Assembly (NCBI GenBank): GCA_000320605.2
Contig: KB445794.1
Coordinates: 1,336,033 to 1,400,032, forward strand
Reading direction: 5' to 3'
Length of the DNA: 64,000 nt
Source of the DNA: Gelatoporia subvermispora B
Lineage: Eukaryota > Basidiomycota > Agaricomycetes > Polyporales > Gelatoporiaceae
The position numbers and the translations under genes are program-made. This document shows positions 9,369 through 21,700 of the stretch, one piece after another. Positions within the stretch are counted from its first letter, which is position 1. Every line of letters begins with the position of its first letter. The notes under the pieces are model-generated. The model saw only the letters and a list, made by a program, of their open reading frames with translations. It was not told the DNA's origin and did no database searches.

Positions 9369-11477
9369 TTATCGAGTCCAAGTATAGTAAGAATCTTGCG
9401 AGAAGCCGGGTCTTCGGGGGGTCGGGACTGATATTAGCCTTGCCTTATAGTATTGCCGAGTGCTGATTTGCCCGTCTACAGTTCCCATCATGCGTTCAAC
9501 GCAGCTGGGCGAGCTGGTGCCCTGTCGCACCGTCGTTAGTGCGCCGCTGAGACATCTCGTGAATTCAATCTTACTCAAGTAGGGTGAGCCGTTGCCCCAT
9601 CGTCTGATGGCGGCGACGACAGCACTCAGCGCCGCATTGAGCGTTCCTTCGTCCGGGCCAGAGTTGGCAGCAGAGCGGCTGGCCGCGACCGCTCTCCTCA
9701 TCGTTATGCCCCGCCCGAGGGACTGGGCGACGATGGTCAACAAGGCCTGTCATCATCGAATTATTTCCCGCAAATTGTCAGCATAATTAAGCCGCCACTC
9801 ACGCCCATGGCCGGGTTGATGAACGGGACCGCGTCCAAACTGGTCCCCTGTATGCTCCTCGCCGCAGCCAGCGCGGCTGTGACGACTCTGACGCTGGACG
9901 CCCAGTCGCGGCTGGTGGGCATGTGCAGCTGGATCGTCGCGCACTGCGCGAGCGCGTGGATGACGAGCAGGCTGCGGACGACGTCTGCGCGGGCCCCCGC
10001 GCGGACGACGGGCGGCAGGCCCTGCGTGAACCGCTCCAGGTGCCGGTTAAAGCGCTGGAAGTCGCTCTGATACGTCCTATCATCTGATTGCAGCGTCAGT
10101 GGCTGCAGGGCACGAATGGTCTGTCGATTTAGCGTACCTGGGTTCCAGCGCCGCGCGACCTGGGCGGCGTGGTAGAGGAGCGCGGTCGATTTGGCGAGCA
10201 GGGCGAGCATGCCGTTGTTGGAGTCGGCGGTCGGGTTCCGCAGGAAGGCCTGTACGGTGCGCGTGCCGCGAAGATCCGGGGACAGACGCCGCTGGACGGA
10301 CATTTTGAGCAAAAATTATGTGCCGCGACTAGGCAAATTCGCGCACGTTCTGATAGCCAGACATATCCAGCGGCCACGGGATGTCGACCTGCGTGCCCAT
10401 CGAGTCGTCGTCGGTGAAGGCGGAGGCGGTGCCGAGGGTCACCGCCCAGATCCGCTCGAGGACGAACACGTTCCAAAACGCGTTGATCCGCTCGCCTTCC
10501 TCGATATCGTCCGCAGGCGCAGGCAGCCGGTACTCGAACGCGATGGGTCCCGCAGCCGCCGGAGGGCGGGCGCTTCGGAGGACATTCAGCTTGCAGGCCA
10601 TCACTATTGACACCGCGGCGTTGAGGTGATAGGCGCCTTCCAGCTGTCTGTTGGCGTTCAGAAAATAGTACGCGAGCAGGATCTCGGTCTGGAGGATGTC
10701 CATGATGCTCGAAGCGTCGGCCAGAGACATCGCGTTCGGCAGGTCCTGCAGGACGTTGTTGAGAAACACGGGCTGCTGTGCCTTCCAACCGGGATCAGAG
10801 TACACGTCCACAGCCATGAGATAGATTGTGTTGAGTAACAAGGCCAGGTGTTGCGGCCGAGCCGCACTTCTCAGACCGACGCGCTGCAGAAAGCGTGCGC
10901 CGTTGAGGAAGAATCCGAACTCGGAGGAGTGCTGTGAGAAGGCTTGCAGCCTGATGCGCGCGGTGTCAGTGCGATTTCGGCGGATTCCTGGTATCTCGAC
11001 GCGACGACCCACATTGCCTGTGCCACGTCCGTCGGGACCTTCACGGGGGCCTGGGCGGCGCCCCCCGACGCGCCATTCCGCGACGCGTGGAAGGAGGCGT
11101 ACGGGTCGTGCAGCTGGAGCGGCGCGGAGTTTCGGCTTTCCAGCTCTGCGATTCGGGTCTGCAGGTGGCTCATCCTCTGCTCGAGCATCTGCGAAGCCGT
11201 CGGTCCGGACGGGTCTGCGTACTCGCAGTCGTCCTTCCTGTCCGCGCGCACACACTGGCCGCATGCGGGCCGGGCACCGTCGCACCTCTGCGCAGTGACC
11301 GTTGTGGTAAGTACGACGGACCGAGGCAAGTTCGACAGAAGCACGCGTACCACTTTGCGACGTCTGTCAAATGTCGTGTTAGTCTACATGCGGCCCCAAC
11401 AAAATTGTTATTACGAACCTGCACCTCAGGCACGCCTGACCTCTCTCCAGGTAAGCAGATGATGAAGCCGCAGCCAT
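9369..11477 (-). CDS. Zn2Cys6 (fungal-type binuclear zinc cluster) transcription factor
   Basis: Seven exons give 582 codons: 11477-11419, 11363-11351, 11287-11009, 10931-10347, 10291-10138, 10083-9803, 9746-9369. After splicing the N-terminus reads ACLRCRRRKVRCDG, a full cluster C16-x2-C19-x6-C26-x6-C33-x2-C36-x8-C45, followed by a short dimerisation-like helix (MLEQRMSHLQTRIAELESR). From about residue 130 the protein has the helical fungal-specific regulatory domain (FGFFLNGARF, LLNTIYLMAVD, DDIEEGERINAFWNVFVLER). The third cluster cysteine lies just past a 13-nt exon (11351-11363). Such factors regulate nutrient or secondary-metabolism genes, but no target is evident here. The exon 3/4 junction and the C-terminal end are less certain; the final 40 residues look poorly conserved. 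Confidence 0.85.
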
Positions 11478-14400
11478 AATACCGTAAACTCGAGTATGTG
11501 CAGTGTTAGATAGAGAACTTGCAGGAGTCGATGGCTGCTGAGCCCTTGTCGAGATCCACTAGAGCAAACATGCACGCTATATACCAAGCCGCAGCGCATG
11601 CTGTGTCGCACCCATCCCAGGGCACCACCCCGCGAGTTCTCGTTGACTCCTCATCCTTACAGCTCGCCGTGCCGCCGGATCGAAACACGCTGGCTGCAAC
11701 ACCGCACGTGGGAGCGCAGGCGGGGGCAGATCACCCATCGCATGATGCAGACGTGCCACAATGTTCACCGCCAGCGTGCCAGCGTGCCACGGCGCTGTGG
11801 GCGGGCCACACCGCGGTGCGCAGAGCGCAGGGCGCTTCTCGACTGCAGCGCCCGAAAAGGCAAGTCCGAGGGTGAGCGGTCTGACGACGTCACCGGCTAA
11901 CGACGTCCCGGTAGCCGCGGCCCTCGCGAGCAGCTTCACGGGAGTCGGCCCTCGTCGCAAGATCCTATGGGCGCGGCGCACAAACCGGGGTGGATGCCCG
12001 CACCTTTCTGCTGCACCCTGATCGGTCTCGGATGGCCTGGTGAAGGCGGTAGTGTCTGAGAGAACAGTGTGTACACACCTCTCCTCAGATTCGCCACGAT
12101 CGAGCGTGGGCCTGCGGCATACTCACAGCTGGTCATCTTGCGTGTTGATTTCGAGGTGCGCTGATGTTTGATTACACGTATCAAACCCGAAATGCGTGAC
12201 AGCTCCGCGTAGTTCGAGGGATGACCTGGCCGGATTCCTATGCATATCGACTCCAAGCTCGCGCAGCACGCACGCTGCGGGACCGCTCGCCAGCAGGAGA
12301 TGGACAATGCATTGCTCAAACCACCGGCAACAGTTTGCCCGGTCAGCTACAGGCTGATAGTGCACTCGAGAGGTTGAGCTGCGGGCGAGACAGCGCTTTG
12401 TCAGGTAGCTGCGGAGCGGTCTCTGCAAGCTGTAGACCTTTGAAGCTGTAGACTGTCGACTCGGTTGAGCTGCCAACACGCCGCATCTCTCAACGAGCAA
12501 GGCGCGGTGCCGACATCACGTTCCGCGCCACCCCGATCGAAGCATCGAGGATTGTGTGTATTCGATGATGCTGACGCGTGATCAGGCTTCTGGGACCGCG
12601 ATGAAATTGGTTGTTTGTGTTTTCAGAAATCAAAATTGCAGTACGCGCACCTGGAAGGGATATTTCCGCACCAGGAGGCCCATTTAAACATCAGTGCCTT
12701 GCCGTCGGGGATATATCAATGGTCAGAACATACGTGGCCTCCGGTTCATGGGTGTGAAAACGACATTGGCACTGCCCAAGTTTCACGGAGATCAAAATAT
12801 GGCGCGGGTGGGAAAATGTGAGTATGCAATGGCAAACGCAGGGTCGGACCAGGCACATTGGGGAGGGGACTTTTACCACGGCGGGTTTACAAGCAACAAC
12901 ATTGCACATACGAGGCGTGTTCGGTGCGCGGGATGTTCCCACCACGGGGCGTAAATCGCAGGAGTGATGATCAAACAGGGACCGCCTTGGTGATGACACG
13001 GCCTCTTCGGGCAGGTGTGCAACGCGAACGCAGGATTCCGCCGGCTGGTCGAGACGGGCCAGTTCGACCCGGCAAACGAAGTCAATCAGCACAGCGCGCT
13101 ATGCATACGAGCAAACAGGGTGGTACCATCAGTGACGTCGATGCCTGATAAGGCAGCGTCCGTACGTGCTGGGGGGATACCGTCAACATTGCATCTGTAC
13201 TGAGCCGCCGTTCGACATGGCGCGAGAACAATCTATCAGGTTTTGAAGGGGGTGTTGTTCAACGGCGTCAACTGAGGCTCTGAGCAGAGTCATAACCTGG
13301 ACGGTGCGATATCATGCGCGTATGTCAACGCGAATGATACGACATCTAGTTCCCGTACTGGGAGCGACACTCTGTGAGTAACGAGGCGGCAGCGCGGCAG
13401 GCACAGGCCATGCAAGGACGGCTGCCGACGTGGTTGGCTCGAACCGCCCGTAATGGTATCAGCAAGGCGCAGTCTATAAGTAGTCATATGAAGCCAGCGT
13501 GCCAATTCAAAAAGGGCGTTCTATTCGCGAAGGGCATCTATAAGAAGGGTTCTGGAAAGAGCCCAGTGCTGCCACGTTTATCTGACAGGACTGCCCGATC
13601 CTGACGAATGCGCCACCGTTGGAATTCCCCGTAGACGTCCGTGCGGCCGACAGGTTCCAGGGCCCGCCATTCACTCGCACTTGTGGGTGTATGTGACCCT
13701 CCACTCTGGAAGATTCAGCTGTGCGGCATTAATAAATCCGTTATTTTTCGAGCCAAGTCGGCCGGCAGGCAGGGTATGCGATGCGCCACTTGCAATTGTG
13801 GAGTCGCACAGAGTTCCCAGCGCGCAGAGAATGCAGCAGCCTGAATCCCGTGCGTGTCTCGCCGAAGACGTCGAGTCCCAGTCAGCGCGACAACAGAGAG
13901 CGAAAGAGAAGCAGCGCGAGTGAGAGAGTTGGTCCTCTTGGAGCTGCAGGCGGCTGTTCAGCTTCTCGGACCGTGAGAGCAGCGAGCCAAACAGGAGGTG
14001 AAGCGAGCAGACGCAGGGAGACGCACAGACGCGAGGACTGACGTTGGGCACGACTCGCCTCGACGGTTCCCTGCATCGCTCGTCATGAATTCATCCCATC
14101 CCACCGGCTTCTGCGGTCTGCTGCTCATGTCTTCCCCGACATACACTTCGCTTCCTCCTCGTTCTCAATTGTCATGCTGACTCTGAATTATCGTCGCGAA
14201 GAGAAGGTCCAACCACATTTATCACGAGGTGTCCGCTCGAACGGCACCTCCGGACGAGCCTGTGGCCAAAACACTGCGAATGGAAACAAAGGGCATGGGA
14301 TGTGCAGGAGGAAGAGATGCGGATGTTGAGGCGTGCACTCGCCTGGGCTTCTGGAAGAGAAGAGCAGGCGTTCTCGCAGCTGCTCTTCCTGCTTCCCTGA

Positions 14401-16478
14401 AACGTGATGAAAACGTACAGCCTGAGATGATTCGGCCGTCGCGACCAACACGTTGATCATCTTCGGGCTTGCCGACGCCATCCTCCTGCATGGCGCAGTC
14501 CCCGCGTTGTCCCGCCTCTTTCCACTCGACTCTCATCTCGTCGAACCCGCCGAGCTCGTCGTGTCCAACGATCCCAGCGGTGCGCTCCAAGCACGCGATA
14601 CGCCGCGAGGTCTGTGAAAATCGGCGCTTCGAGGGCGCTGCGGGCTCACATGTCGTGCTTTCTCGTCCGATTCCGCCTGATTCCGCTCCGCTGCAGACGG
14701 GAGGGCCCGCGCAAGAAGCTCGTAGCCCGTGCACGGCGTGTGCGTCGCTGGACGCAAATCCTGCTTCCCTTTGTGCGTGCGCAGTCTGGCTCTGCGCCTG
14801 CGTCGCCGGCCGCTGCGCTTCCCATCTCCGGCGCGAGCTGCCTCACGGGCTGCGCGCGGCGCTCCACGCATCGCGGCTGCCCCGCTAGTGCGCTGCAGCG
14901 ACACAAAACGTCACGCAGGCCTGCCCGAGCTGCCGGGGCGCGATTAATGGCTCCATGCCCTGACACGCCATCACGCCATGGCATCAGCGGCGAGGCCTGT
15001 CCGCGCGCAGGGCCCGTGACCGGCGCGCCGCTATCGACTCGGCGTGCGCGCACAGTGCACGGATAATGCTGCGCTGCACGACGGGCCCTGCACGACGCGG
15101 GCCCTGCACGACGCGGCGGCGGCGGGCACTCCGGCGCGTGCGCCCTCGCGGGTCACGCGGTCCCACGCGCCATTGTTTGTCGGACGCTTCGCAGCCTCGC
15201 CTCGCCCCGGCGCACGGACTTCTCACCCGGCGCGGCGCGTCCGAGCACCGTATGTGCTTGCGCGGCGACGGTGACGCAGCGCGCGCCCCATCCGGACGCT
15301 CGCTCTCCTCTGCTGCCGGGCCTTCTTTCTTTGCGTGCGTGGGTGCTCGAGCTCGCGCTCGCGTGCCGGACGCGCGGGGCGAGCCCCGTCTCGCCGTGCA
15401 CCCGTGAGCAGCTATCGTATATATGTAACAACGAACGCCCCCCGCCTCCGCCTCCAACGCCCCCTCCGAACGCATTTGCAAAGCGGCGCACTGCACGCTC
15501 AGATGCGCATGTGAAGAGCGAGCGCGTTCGCGAGTTCGCGAGTTCTCTCGAGTTCGCGTGTGAAGCAGTGGCGGCGCTTCGCAGGTTCTGCCCGGCTCAG
15601 CGTGACCGGGTCCGTGTGCGACTCTCGGAGAAGCAGCCCCATGTGCCAGGCGCGTGCCCGCGCCACGGACGGCCAGTCCGTCCCTGCACGCCGCGCACAG
15701 CCCAGATACCGATCCTACCGGGCACTCGCCTCCAGCCTGCGCCGTCCCAGGCCTGCCTCGCCTCGCCTCCCGCGCGTGCCCCGCACTCCGCACTCCTATT
15801 GTGTGCTCAAAGAAACGTGCAATCTGCATAACGTGTGGCATTCGCATTCGCCGGGCGTATGATACAGCGCGGTGCGCAACCTATGTACGCGAAACGAGGG
15901 GAATTATCTACGACTAGCTTATACACCATTATGCACAGCGGCGGGCACAGACGCGCGGACCGGGTCCTGACAGCAGCTGTAAGTATCATCGGGGCGGGCG
16001 GCCAGTCCAGCGGGGCGTTAACAGACAGAGAGACACTATGCACAGCGGCGCGGCGCACCACCGCATACGGTGCGTGCGCGCGCGCCGGGGGGATATAACG
16101 TACAGCGCGGCCCATATACAAGCGGGCGCGCGGGGATAACCTAGTGGGCTCCGTATAAGCGTGTAAGGCGGGGGATGGGCACCCGCGGAAGCGGCGTGGC
16201 GAACCGGGGGTCGAAGGTACAGGGATATGGAACAGCGCGGCTGCGCGGCGGGCGCAGCGCGGGTGATAGATGACGTGGAATAAGATAGATAGTCGGTGTA
16301 GCGGTAGCAGTAGCAGCAGTGCGATGATAGCATATGTGATCTGTACGGTATACACGGCGGGGGGCGGCGGCGGCGGCGGCGTGACCGCGCCGGGTGTGGC
16401 GGCTGGTGGTAGCAGCCGGCGGGGCTCTTCATGGGGACCGGGGCAGGTCGTGTCTTCTGTCTTCTGCCTCCAACGCCA
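11478..16478. other. 5-kb gene-free block
   Basis: No reading frame here shows recognisable protein structure or exon-like splicing. The block becomes very GC-rich after about 14 kb, where long frames are open on both strands at once, as expected from base composition rather than selection. Short tandem repeats occur, for example a 14-16 bp GCACGACGCGGGCCCT unit at 15076-15116. A CGG run lies at about 16361-16381. The block lies between the start of the Zn2Cys6 gene and the 3' end of the C2H2 gene. Confidence 0.5.
15076..15116. repeat. Short tandem repeat, unit GCACGACGCGGGCCCT
   Basis: Two to three imperfect copies: a 14-bp version at 15076-15089, a 16-bp version at 15090-15105 and a partial copy after it. 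It lies in GC-rich, gene-free DNA. No function is evident. Confidence 0.6.
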
Positions 16479-18767
16479 CTACTGGTAGTCTTCGTACTCT
16501 CTCCTCATCCTCGCGCCGCGCTCGTACTCCCGCTCGCGTTCGCGCTCCCGGTCCTCCTCCATCGCAAACGCGGGCACCGCCGTCAGCAGCGTGCTGTCCG
16601 GCGGCAGGCCCCCGCGCGGCGCATGCAGCTGCGGCGGCGCGCGGGCCTGATGCTGCTGTTGGTGCTGCTGGTGCAGCGCATGGAGTTCTGTCGGCGAGGG
16701 GGGCTGCGGGAGGACGGACGAGCCGAGCGAGGGGAACGTCGCCGACGGCGCAGCAGAGAGCGCCGAGAGCGTCGTCTGCGCCTGGAGCTGGCCGTAGAAC
16801 GGCTGCATCGGGCGCGTCGCCGCCGCGAGGCTCACGCCGCCCGAGCGCAGGTCGCTCTGCGGCCACGCGCTCGCGCCGCCCGAGAGCAGGTCGTGGCCCG
16901 GCGCCGGGGCCTGGCCCTGGCCCTGGCTTTGGCTCTGGCCGGGGTTGTGCGCCTGGGCGGGGGTCTGCGGGTGCGGGTGCGGCACGGCGGGGCTCTGGCG
17001 GTACATCTCGTGCATCTCCTCGTCCTGCGCGTAGCGCGGGAGGTCGTGCGGGCTGAGGGGGTACGCGCCCATCCCGACGCCGGGGCCCGCGAGGGCGTAC
17101 CCGAGGTCCGGGGGCGCGCCGTAGCCCATGTGCGGGTCGGGGTACGGGCCCAGCGAGAGGCGGCGGCGGGTGCGGTCGAAGGCGTGTGCGTTCGCGAGCG
17201 GGTGCAGCGCGGACGGGTGCTGGGGGTGGGCGTGGTGCGGCATATGGTGCGCCTGGACGTCGCGCAGGCCCACGCGGAGCTGCGCCTCGCGTTCTCGGTC
17301 GCGCTCGCGCTCCTGGTCGTCCATCTCCTTCTTCGCCTGGCGCCACTGCTTGCGCAGCTCCTTGAATTCTGGGCAACGTCAGGGGGGAACGAGGGCGCGC
17401 GCAGAACGGGGGACTCACCTCCGGGGCTGCGCTTGGGGCCGTGCTTCTGCATCGTGACGTGCGCGTTCAGGTGGTTGAGCGTCCCGTACGCCTTTGTGCA
17501 ATTCGGCCAGCTGCGCGGCGCGGCCCCTCAGTCTCGATCGCTCCACGAATAGCCAACGGGCGACGCACCTGCACTGATAAAGCCGCTCAATCTCATCGTA
17601 TCTCCTCCTCGGCCGCTTCTTGACCGCATTCCCCGGCAAGCTCACGAACGAGTACGTCTTGCTGTTCCTCGAGCCCGCGCCGGACGGGTGCTGTTTCTGC
17701 TGGTGCGGCGTGCCCATCCCGGGCTTGAGCGGCGACTGCCGCGGGGACGGCCCCGCGCCCGAGGCGTCCGAGCCACTCGCCGCGCTCCCTGCGTACACCG
17801 GCGACAGCGGCGGGAGCGGCTCGCCGCCCTCCTCGTGCTTCGCGACACCCCACCCCTGCGCGTGCCCGTACGCGTCGAGCCCCGCGATCTGCGCCTGCGC
17901 GCGCTGCTGCTGCTGCTGCTGCGTGTAGTACGGATAGCCGTACGACGCGGAGGACGGGCGCGGGGACGGCGTGCCGGGCGCGCCGCCGTACGCGAAGGCG
18001 TCCTGCGCGTGCTGCTGGCTGTGCGCGAGGGAGGCGAGGGCGCCGCGCGCGCCGAGGACGGGCTCGGACGCGCGGCGGTCGAGCGTCGGCGTGAAGGGGT
18101 AGCGGAGCTCGTTGGTGTAGGACGGGAAGGGCGGCGCGTGGTGCGGCGCGCTCATGGGCGGGTACAGGAAGTGCTGCGGGGCACGCTGGGATGCGCCGGG
18201 GAGGAGCGCGCCGCCGAAGGAGTCGGAGGGCGACGAGAGCGGGGACGCGGAGTAGGGCGCGTCGGGGTCGTCTCCCGCGGACCCGGACGCACCGGGCAGC
18301 AGCGCGGGCGGAGAGCGGCGCGAGTGGGACTGAGGATGCTGCACGTACGGGTCCTGCTGCTGCTGCTGCTGCTGCTGCCGCTGCTCCTCGGTGGTGTAGT
18401 AGTGCGCGGGGTCGTCGTGCTGGGACGGCTGAGAGTGGGGGTACATGGCGGCGGGGATGTCGGGGCGGGGGACATAGTGGAAGCTGGCGGACTGGGCGGG
18501 GGACGCGGAGGGCTGCTCCGGGGAGCGGCGCTGGTGGGTGCCCTGCGGCGGAGGGGCGTAGTAGTCGTCGGAGAGGTCGGAGGGGGAGTCCACGGCGGTG
18601 TGGTCCGCGGTGAAGTCGAAGGCGGCGTCGGCGTTGGCGTTGGCGTCGACGGCGGCGGCGGCGGGGATGGGGTCCTGGAAGGAGCGGGGACGGGCGTGGA
18701 GGAGGAAGAAGGGGGCGGGGGCGGGGTAGGCCAGGTCGGGGAAAGGGCGGGACGAGTGGGCGAGCAT
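16479..18767 (-). CDS. Large C2H2 zinc-finger transcription regulator with poly-Gln tracts
   Basis: Three exons (18767-17569, 17510-17419, 17368-16479) give 726 codons. The finger is assembled across the first intron: KRPRRRYDEIERLYQC joins SWPNCTKAYGTLNHLNAHV, placing the zinc ligands at about C399, C404 and the two His near 417 and 423. The finger is followed by MQKHGPKR and a basic charged helix (EFKELRKQWRQAKKE). The YDEIERLY...YGTLNHLNAH arrangement is a conserved fungal single-finger type; its target is not known to me. The rest is low-complexity: Pro/Ser/Tyr-rich N-terminus, Q8 (18354-18377) and a second Q run near 17905, and His/Pro/Gln-rich C-terminus ending EREREREYERGARMRREYEDYQ-like charged repeats. 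It is isolated between large gene-free blocks. Confidence 0.85.
18354..18377 (-). repeat. (CAG)n trinucleotide tract coding poly-Gln
   Basis: Eight uninterrupted CTG/CAG triplets on the plus/minus strand, flanked by interrupted ones (CCG, CTG), encode Q8 in the C2H2 regulator. A second shorter run lies near 17905-17925. The pure repeat is a candidate for length variation between strains. Confidence 0.85.
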
Positions 18768-21700
18768 GGACGGAGGACGGGGTATGGAGCGGAGGACTTA
18801 TAGGGCTGGAGCAGGACGCATGGCGGGGGAAGGGAACAGGGACGCTCGCACAAGATGTGCGAGTAGAAAAACACTTCGCGGGGGAAAGACGCTGAAGACG
18901 CGCTACGATAGATATCTGCGAGAGATCGCGGCCTGCGATGCGTGACCGTCCTCTCTGCGTTTGCTCCTGCGTTTGCTCCTGCGTGTGCTCTGTCTGCGGC
19001 CGTTCGCGGCTGCTCGTTGTGCTCGTCGCCGTCGACAACGCGTGCGCGCAGGCTGCTCGCCGTCTGCGCCGCCCTCCTCGCCGCGGTCTCCCAAAATTAA
19101 TATAAATGTTAAACGATAATAATACGCCAGGAATTCGCGCAGGGTGTCATTTCGCGACCGAAGATTGCAGGTTGTTTTGTTTATTCCTGGCCGATGGCGG
19201 ATCTGCAATTGGAACTGCCACGGGCTGTCAGATGGGCGAGACTGAGCAGCGACGGGCGGGTGCGCCAACCGAAGAAGCAGCACTGCAAGCCGCCCTCGGC
19301 CCACCAGCGCCCGTAGACGCCCGCTGGGCTTCTTTCAGCCTCCGCAAGATCTGCCCCAAGATCGCTTCCAGAACCCTTCCATCGAAAAACGCCCCCGGCT
19401 CCCACGCCCCCAATTCAAATTTAATTTGTACAAAAAGTATTCTCCCCCTTCCCCCTCCCTTATTGGCCTGTGCCCCAGGCGCCTGCCCAGCCCTTTGGTG
19501 CCAGCCCTTCGACCCGATTGCGAACGCAATGATGCCTTTTCCGGCAGCCAGTTTCACTCTTCGAACCGAGTGCCGCTCCCCTCGGGCGATAACGCGCGTC
19601 AGCTGTGCCAGTGCTCGAATCGAACCCCGTCCGACCCGGCCCAGCGCGCCCCGTCCTCCCCGCGGTTCGCTGCACACCGATTCACGCGCCGCCCGACGCG
19701 TCCAGCTCGCCCCTCCGTTCGCCGCGCCGTGCGACGCCAATAACCCGCCCGCCCGTCGCCCGCGCCGCGCCGGACGCCGCAGCGCTTCGGCGCGCCCCAC
19801 GTCATGCAGCGGTCACGCGCCGCCCACGCGCCGAGCAGCCTCCCCACGCGTCACCACCTCCCAGCCCGCGAACGCCCGCGCATCAGCCATCCGTCCACCC
19901 GCCTGCTGCAACGAGTCGCACCCTGCTGCAGCGTCCGCGCCGCCACCTCTGCCCCCCATCGCCCAGCCGGCCGATCAAGACCCGCCTGTCCAACAGACGT
20001 GCGCTAGCGTCGCAGCGAGAGCAGCTCGCCACACTCGCAGGGTGCGTCCAGGGCTCACGCGACGCGCGCCGTCCTTCGCCCGATCCTGCACTGCGAGCGA
20101 TTGATCCTGTCGCGCCGTCGCAGATCGTCCGCCCGCGGAACGGACGCGGGCGCCACGCGATGCGCCGTGTCCGCGGCCACTCGCGACGTCGGCGCCGCTG
20201 CGAGCGGCGCTGAGCTGGAAGATGACAGCGATGGCGACATCCTGGCGTGCAGGTGGGCCAGCCATCGCCTGCAGTGCAAGGTGCGTGCAGCGGCGCATCT
20301 GACAGCTTTACGTCCTCTCGCTGCATTACATCATTCTGCCCCGCAGAAGCCAGTGTCTCAGAAGCCTCGCGCTCTGACAGCCTGACAGGCGCGTCACCCT
20401 GCGCTGCCCTGCGCGCCCGTCACCGTCTGCGCGTCACCGTCTCCTGCGAGCGACTGCTGCCAGCCCCACCGGGCCTGTCGCCTACCGTATCTCTCTTCCT
20501 GCAACCCCCTCACAACGCGCCCTGGCAACGCAGCTGTCCATCCATCCCACTCCCACCTCCCTCCCCCGGCCCACCGCCCCGCGGTCCGTACTGCACCCGC
20601 CCCCGGCGCCCGCCCGCCGCGCCGCGATCCGCACCGCACCCGTGCCCGCCTCCGAAGCGGTGCCCCGCCCCCGCCCCGGGGCCGGCGATCGCAGCGCGGG
20701 CCCGCGACAATATTCTTGACAGCGACAAGACTTTCCGGGCCGCGCGCGGACGGGCTCGCGGTGCCTCGTCGATCGCGATCGAGCCCCTCGCCCCTGCTCC
20801 TGCCTCCGCCCGGCCTCCGTCCCCCTTGAGCTCCCGCCGCACGCGATCACGCACGCCCCATCACGCCCGGCCGAGCCCGCGCGGCCCGTGTCGCTCCTGC
20901 CCGACAGTGGATAGCGGACAATACATTCGCTTGTGCCGATGTCTGTCTGCTTGTTCCTTGGCGGGCCCGCGGGACAGGCGAGGGGCGCGGACAAGGAGAG
21001 ACAATATTGGGGCGGGGCGATAACGCGCGCGGGGCGCAGAACATGATATGGTATTATTCCGAATCGCTCTCGACACGAGCCAGGGCACGGCCAGGCCCCG
21101 GCCCCTCTGGCGCGGATCACGATCCCGCGCGCCGTCGTATCGCGGCGGGGCCACCGCCAAGCAGAGCCCTCTGTGCCTCGTTTGCGCACATGTTCTCGCG
21201 CGCGGGCGCGGGGCGGTCTCTTGACAATATGCAGGGCGCCCGTGTGGGCGCAGGCCACCGGCACACACGCACCACATATCCAGATATTGATGTGATGCAT
21301 GCCTGCGCGCGGGCACGCGGCGGGTCCGCCAGATCACTCCGACGGGAGGGCGCAAGAGCGGGTCAGCGCACGCGCGGACGGCGCAAATTGTGTCGCAGGC
21401 GCGGATGACGCAAATTGTTTTGCAGGCGCGGACGGCGCAAAACTGTCACGAGCGGCGGGTGCAGACACCGCGCAGACAAGAAACAACGAGGCAGACAAGA
21501 GACGACAAGAGATCCATGAGTCCGGAAGGGGGGCGCAAGAGCCAATGTTGCGCGTAGATTGCAGGGGAGATCACCCGCGGAGGCCTTGCCTGCGCCTGTG
21601 GCGCGGACAGATGCTGGGATGCTCCTGCCGTCGCGCACCTACCGTACGTGCGCCACAGCACGACCCACATACAGCGTGTGCAGTTGGCAGGCAACGAGGC

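Noticed and set aside
12690..13700. A tract with fragments such as GFRRLVETGQFDPANEVNQ that might be a decayed secreted-enzyme gene
   Set aside because: Frames change without usable introns and no family could be named; too weak to annotate.
16431..19038. Several 300-480 codon frames on both strands over the C2H2 gene
   Set aside because: Arg/Ala/Pro/Gly-rich shadows of a GC-rich coding region in other frames; only one frame carries the zinc finger and splice sites.
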